From: Larus michahellis
Lineage: Eukaryota; Chordata; Aves; Charadriiformes; Laridae
Assembly: GCF_964199755.1 (NCBI RefSeq)
Contig: NC_133896.1
Coordinates: 83,233,815 to 83,297,814, forward strand
Direction: 5' to 3'
Length of the DNA stretch: 64,000 nucleotides
Part shown: piece by piece, positions 58,767 to 64,000 of the stretch
Layout: each line of letters starts with the position of its first letter
Numbering within the stretch: position 1 is the stretch's first letter
Notes under the pieces: model-generated
Told to the model about the DNA's origin: nothing
The model's database searches: none
The model's input: the letters and a program-made list of their open reading frames with translations, nothing else
Translations under genes and position numbers: made by a program

Positions 58767-59175
58767 TAATGGAGTCCTAGATAGTCCTTATAAAAAATTC
58801 TATAAAACGTCCACTTCCCACAGAATCACTCAAGTGAAAGCGGAGAATACATCCGTTAGCTTCATGTAAATTGGTCCCAGGATGAATAAGCACTGGTGCT
58901 CTATGGAGCTATAACTGAAAGAATTATCTTTTGAATCTTGAAATTGTATGTTCAAGAAAAAATCGTTCATGGTTGTGTTTCTGCCTCCTAGGGAAAAATT
59001 TAAAAATGTCGCATACTTGCAGTTGTAAAGAAGTAACGCTAGAGAGCACTGGAAGTTTTGACGAAGGAAGTGTTCATTGTACTCTCATTTGCTCCCTAAA
59101 CTGGGCTGAAAAACACGTAGTAAGTAAGGGCTGTGCTCCTTTAAACTACCAGAGGAAAAAAAAAAACAAAACCCA
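58767..59175. other. Spacer between two CR1 copies, nothing recognised
   Basis: No gene recognised. Confidence 0.4.
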
Positions 59176-59790
59176 GAATCATAAAACCATCAAATAAATA
59201 GGGGAAGAAGGGACCTCTGGAAGTCTCTAGCCTAACCTCCTGCTCATAGCACGGCTAACTTCGAAACTAGACGATGTCACTTGGGGCAGCTCTCTTGTCC
59301 CTGTGGGCTTCAGCCGAGGACAGTGATCACACTGCCTCTCTGGGCATTTGTTCCAGTGCTGCACCACTCCTACGAAGGAAGAAATTTTTCCTTCCGCAGC
59401 ACTGCAGCTTGTGCCCATTGCCTATTTTACACGTCTGAGAAGAGTCTGACTCCAACTTCTGTATACGTCCCTCCCCATTAAGTTGTGGATGGTGGCAAAC
59501 TAGACCCCCTTCCCCTTAATATTCCCTTCTCCAGGCTGTCTGGACCCTGATTCTGCCACCCACTTAGTGGCTCTCCACTGAGTTTGCCTGAGATTGTCAA
59601 CACGTCTCTTGAAGTAGCACGCTGAAAAGGAGACGCTGTACTTCAGCTGCGGCCTCATGACTATGTTGAACAAAGCGAAATAAGCACTTGATAGCTGTGC
59701 TCTTTTTGGCCAGTGCAGCCCTTCCTTATGCATTAGCTTTCCTTGCCATAGGGGCACACCGCTTATTCATTGCTCAGCATGTTTTACTGC
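59176..59790 (-). repeat. Old diverged CR1 LINE, minus strand
   Basis: The plus strand shows aatcataaaaccatcaaata, agaagggacctctggaag, the ttccagtgctgcaccactc block and gctgcggcctcatgac, all reverse-complement CR1 segments with many substitutions. Confidence 0.8.
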
Positions 59791-60371
59791 ATGGAACCTG
59801 TTGCACATTTTCTGTGTTCAGATATATCTAGTCACAGGCTTTTTCTGTCTTCTAATAGTGGTTCTAGGCTTAGTACTACTATGTGTTACACATGTATATA
59901 CGTGTCGTGTATGTATACATACTTTTATACTATTTCTAAGAGATTTTAAAGCACGAATATCCCATTTCCTAGTTTGCTGGTGCAGAACAGAGATCTCAGT
60001 CAGATCCCATCTAATCTCAGTTCCATATCTCTGCCCTAATGATTGCAGCATATCCAGAGATACTTGCAAAGCGGGGAAACACTCATCTGTCCTGCCTTTG
60101 AATTTATATTGTAAGCTGAATCTGTCTTTGTAGCTGATGGAAAGAGAGGCAGTTCCAGAGGGCTCCTTATCTCAGACACAAAGTTAGAATTTAGTCTCCT
60201 CCTAGACTGCTGAGCTGCGTTCACTTAACTGAAGGAGGCATTAACAGTTACTCTAACTGAGGCTTAACTCAGATCACTGGGCTTAGGTGAGATATTCCAA
60301 TGCAGTCTTGCTCATTGCTGCAGTTTGGAGAAGGTTAGCATATATACCACTGACACAGTACATATATTATG

Positions 60372-60890
60372 ATTCACAGAATCCCAGAATGGTAGGGGAT
60401 GGAAGGGACCTCTGGAGATCATCTAGTCCAAACCCCCTGCCAGAGCAGGGTCACCTAGAGCAGGTTGCACAGGAACACGTCCAGGCGGGTTTTGAATGTC
60501 TCCAGAGACGGAGACTCCACCACCTCTCTGGGCAGCCTGTGCCAGTGCTCTGCCACCCTCAAAGGAAAGAAGTTCCTCCTCATGTTTAGATGGAACTTCC
60601 TATGCTCAAGTTTGTGCTTGTTACCTCTTGTCCTGTCGCTGGGCACCACTGAAAAGAGCCTGGCCCCATCCTCCTGACACCCACCCTTTAAGTATTTATA
60701 AGCGTTCATAAGATCCCCCCTCAGTCTTCTCCAGACTGAAGAGACCCAAATCCCTCAGCCTTTCCTCATAAGAGAGATGTTCCAGTCCTCTAATTGTCAT
60801 TGTAGCCTTTTGCTGTACCCTTTCCAGCAGTTCCCTGTCCTTCTTGAACTGGGGAGCCCAGAACTGCACACATTCAACAACGTTATTACT
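60372..60890 (-). repeat. CR1 LINE, minus strand
   Basis: The plus strand reads gattcacagaatcccagaat, the tctagtccaaaccccctgcc block, ctccaccacctctctgggca and tcccctcagtcttctccag-like segments. Same subfamily as the CR1 at 39080-40212 in opposite orientation. Confidence 0.93.
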
Positions 60891-63800
60891 GCTTATAGAT
60901 ACACGTGTCCCTATTATCTGCAAATATTAGGAATATTAACTTAAATGTAGCTCAGTGGCAAATCTAAAATGTTTGTAAAGCTGCTCAATGGATATTAATT
61001 CCAATACCTTCTGGAATAATTATAAGCTGTCTGTGATCTAGCCACCTTTTGTCCATTCAATCCACACAATTTATAGATGCTCAGGCTTTTACAACGCCTT
61101 TTCTTCCAATTTCATAAGCAGAAAGAAAATTATTGCCAAAAAGCTCCATGACAGTAACTAAGTACATCAGTGGCCAAGGAATGTCTAACTCTACGTGTGA
61201 GTGCATTTACAGAAGGAGCTTTGGAATACATGGGAAGAAGGAAACTGATGTATCTGGATGTAAGTCTTACAGTTTGTGAAACAACAACCTACAAAAATAT
61301 GATGCATCAATCATTAGCCTGGCTACTGAAAGGAGTGCTGTGCTGAGGGACCAGAGTGCTGAGCAGTCTTCCAGCCTCTGGCCTGCTGAGTATTCCTGGG
61401 CAAGTCCTTTTACTTTTGCCCTTCCAATTGAGTCCTGGAAATAGTGACATGCCCTTCTTTGCTAAGTGGTCTCAGACTCACAAGTTAAAATACTACCCAA
61501 AAGACAACACTTTATCATACATGAGGGTAAGAACTAGACCTGAAGGAAGGAAGGCTATGTCTGTATGGCAGAATACAGCACATCATGGAAGACCTAAACA
61601 AATAGACTTCAACCTGTAAGTCCACATGGTGGACGCAGTGCTGCACTGTGTTCTAAGCAGGTATCCAGCACTCTGTGTTACCGTGTAGTTGCATCAAACC
61701 AGGATGTGTTCACTCAGCCACAGTGCTGTGGTGATGTCAGGGTGATCTGCAACTGTACCAGCACCTCTGCTATGTCTCACCTTGCAGAGAACATCCTCTG
61801 TTGTCCAAAACACTAGATGCTGTTGCGTAGACATATGGTCTGCAGAGAGATACACCACTTTTTCCCCACCAGTCATTCTCCAAGTCACAGATACAGGGTT
61901 CCAGAAGACCAGAACATGCCTTATAACATCACCAAGAACATGCTACCTATGGAAGTGGTCCCAGCAGGCTCACTGCTTTGATCCTTTGAAGGAAAACTAA
62001 CTCAGTACACAAAAGTGCAGGAAAGGAAAGAAGGCAACATGTCAGTGTGCTGGAAGGGATGTTCACTAGCTCCTTCCTGACATGCCATCACCAAACTGTT
62101 GCTGAGACTGAGCACGTTCTCCTGCCCACATATTCAGTCCACCACTGCTCAGCATTGAAAAACGCATCCAAGGGAATACATGGCACTCAGAATAAATGAT
62201 CTGCAGAGCAATATCTTTGGGAATTAACCTGAAGTTCAGAAAGAGTTGACGTGCCCCAAAACCCCTTCATAGGGAAGAAACCCAACTAACAGGCTTCTGA
62301 CCTTGTTTGCATCTCACCTACTCCAAGTCCCACCTTGCTGATCATGAAGCTGCCGGCATGGAAATATTTAGCTTGCAATCTGCAGGCACAGCTAGTGCAC
62401 TGAGCAATTTTTTTTGGTTTGGTGTTTTGGTTGGTTGGTTGGTTGGTTGGTTGTTTTTTTTTTTTTCCTTTTTCTTGGTAAATTCATGGGTTTGCTCTGT
62501 TTAGATGACATCTTTTTTGCTGCAGTGTGGGATAACAATGCACAGACTTTCATTTATGGCAGGAAGTGTCTTTGGTTGTAGCCCTAGCTCTGATCACCTC
62601 TTCTGGGCACCACTCTTCCACCTCATTGTACATACAGGCTCTGCTGTGACACAGGGTTTAGAATCAAAACCCAAACTGGAGATGTACTCATGGGATTCAC
62701 TCAGTTTAGCTCGGAAGTCTCTGTGTTGCAGCTCAGCCTTCAGGAAGTGGAAAAGTCCATTTTGTTTTCAGAGCAGCAGTTCAAGTTCTTCAAAATGTGC
62801 ACCACAGGACAGATGGAGCCCTGGGCTGGGCAGCCTGTGGCAGAAGGTGCTGAATTCTGCTTTGCAGCCCACGTCGCTGTTTTCAGTCTACTTTTACCTT
62901 CGCACGCAATGAAGCACACACTGTCACACCCACAGAAGGGATGTCGTCTGCAGTTGTTATCACATTTACTCTGTGCATGGCTGGAACTGGTAACTGTGCT
63001 AACACCACAACATTACTAAGCGACGCCACTCAGGCATGACAGTTAGAAGTGGAGAGTCTACCTGCAATCAGGAGCACGTGTCAAGATGGGGAAAAATGTG
63101 AGCTCGCATTCATTTGCCTACCTCAACAGAGCCACTGAAGCTCCAGATTGCCAAACCCTAAATGATGCGCAGAGGAATCCTAGAAAACAACCCCACCATC
63201 TTTCCTCGCAGATGCTGCAAGAAAGTCGGAACTGACAGATATCTCCGTGCTCTGGCAAACAGTATGAAAACTCAAGGCTAAAAAAATCACTCCTGCCCTC
63301 CCTGTTACGTGGCTGACGTACACAGCAAGTCCTGCTGTTTTCCTGGCCTCACCAGCATTCATGTACTCTAAGTTAAACGTATTAATCAGGTGGCTAGGAG
63401 GAAAGAAGAGGGTTGAGGTAAGGCTCTACCTGGTGAATCCAAAAGACATGAGGTGATGGTGGGTTCCGGGAGAAGTTAAACCACATGGATGCTCAACCCA
63501 GATTACAGCTTGTGAAGATGCATTTTGCTATTTGGGTGACTTTTTCCCCCAGGATTATCAAACCAAAAAAGACTGTGACATCTGAGTGTGAAAAGATGAT
63601 AGTAGGGGAATGACTAGGCTGAAGCAGGCTCTGCTTCTGAAGCATTTATTCTGCAAAATACACCAGTGGACAGCAGCACGTTGTCACAAAAGGCACAATG
63701 TTCAGGTTCTGGAGATATTCATGTGATAAAAGTACAGCTGTGACACTGTCTAAACAAACCAGAAGATCTCTGTTTAGCGGAATTTACAAGAAATACCAAC

Positions 63801-64000
63801 AATTTATTTTAAGACACATGGCACATAGTGAAAGAGGCTTGCTTTATAAAATTCAACGTTAGCCTGTTGGCTTGCCTGCAGTATTCTGTTAGATAACATA
63901 CAAGAAGAGGGTTACGGAGAAGCCAGAAGACAGGAAGCAACGCAATGGGTACAAGTCATGGGTACAGCCCAGAGACTGTGACCAGGCAGAAGGAAAAAAT
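60891..64000. other. Right end of window, no gene recognised
   Basis: No exon, RNA gene or lectin-domain signature was recognised on either strand. A (TTGG)6 microsatellite lies at 62427-62450, followed by a poly(T) tract. The open frames at 62505-63019 have no recognisable domain. Confidence 0.4.

Noticed and set aside
1-64000. CRISPR arrays, tRNA or rRNA genes
   Set aside because: No spaced direct repeats or RNA gene signatures were seen; the DNA is vertebrate.

Overview
This window is bird (avian) genomic DNA. The main evidence is at least ten copies of CR1 LINEs, including the typical avian 3' tails built from ATTCTATG-like units, together with bird-type LTRs and endogenous retrovirus relics. 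Genes are intron-rich and sparse, and the base composition is that of an AT-leaning macrochromosomal or intermediate region with one sharp CpG island. The species cannot be named from the sequence. There is no bacterial or phage content and no CRISPR array.

Three genes can be reconstructed exon by exon with matching splice phases, and all three encode type II membrane C-type lectin-like receptors of the natural-killer-complex type. (1) A minus-strand CLEC2/CD69-like gene has coding exons from 22598 down to 17877 (240 aa). (2) A plus-strand CLEC2/CD69-like gene has coding exons 24920 to 31551 (about 211 aa); a 200-base assembly gap hides only the end of one exon. These two genes lie head to head across a CpG island at about 22.25-23.03 kb. 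(3) A plus-strand receptor gene runs from 43726 to 51853 (six coding exons, 230 aa). Its cytoplasmic tail starts with a hemITAM-like acidic-G-Y-x-x-L motif, as in mammalian CLEC1B and CLEC7A. So the window looks like part of an avian NK-lectin cluster in which two CLEC2-type genes (ligand type in mammals) sit about 12-20 kb from a putative activating receptor.

Layout: 1-16 kb is intergenic DNA with a 350-bp solo LTR (4416-4765, with target duplication), an ERVL-type LTR (about 5.7-6.1 kb), a minus-strand ERV 5' end (LTR 7259-7972, primer-binding site, leader), CR1 copies and a 16-bp-arm hairpin (15981-16023). 16.2-22.9 kb is CLEC2-like gene 1. 22.25-23.03 kb is the CpG island and 23.06-23.65 kb a CR1. 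24.9-33.7 kb is CLEC2-like gene 2, with a CR1 carrying an interstitial telomeric block in its last intron and a solo LTR in its 3' region. 33.7-43.7 kb has no recognised gene and carries a 1.1-kb CR1 reverse-transcriptase segment. 43.7-52.1 kb is the hemITAM lectin gene. 52.1-64 kb holds a decayed minus-strand ERV gag relic, an LTR and three CR1 copies, with no recognised host gene.
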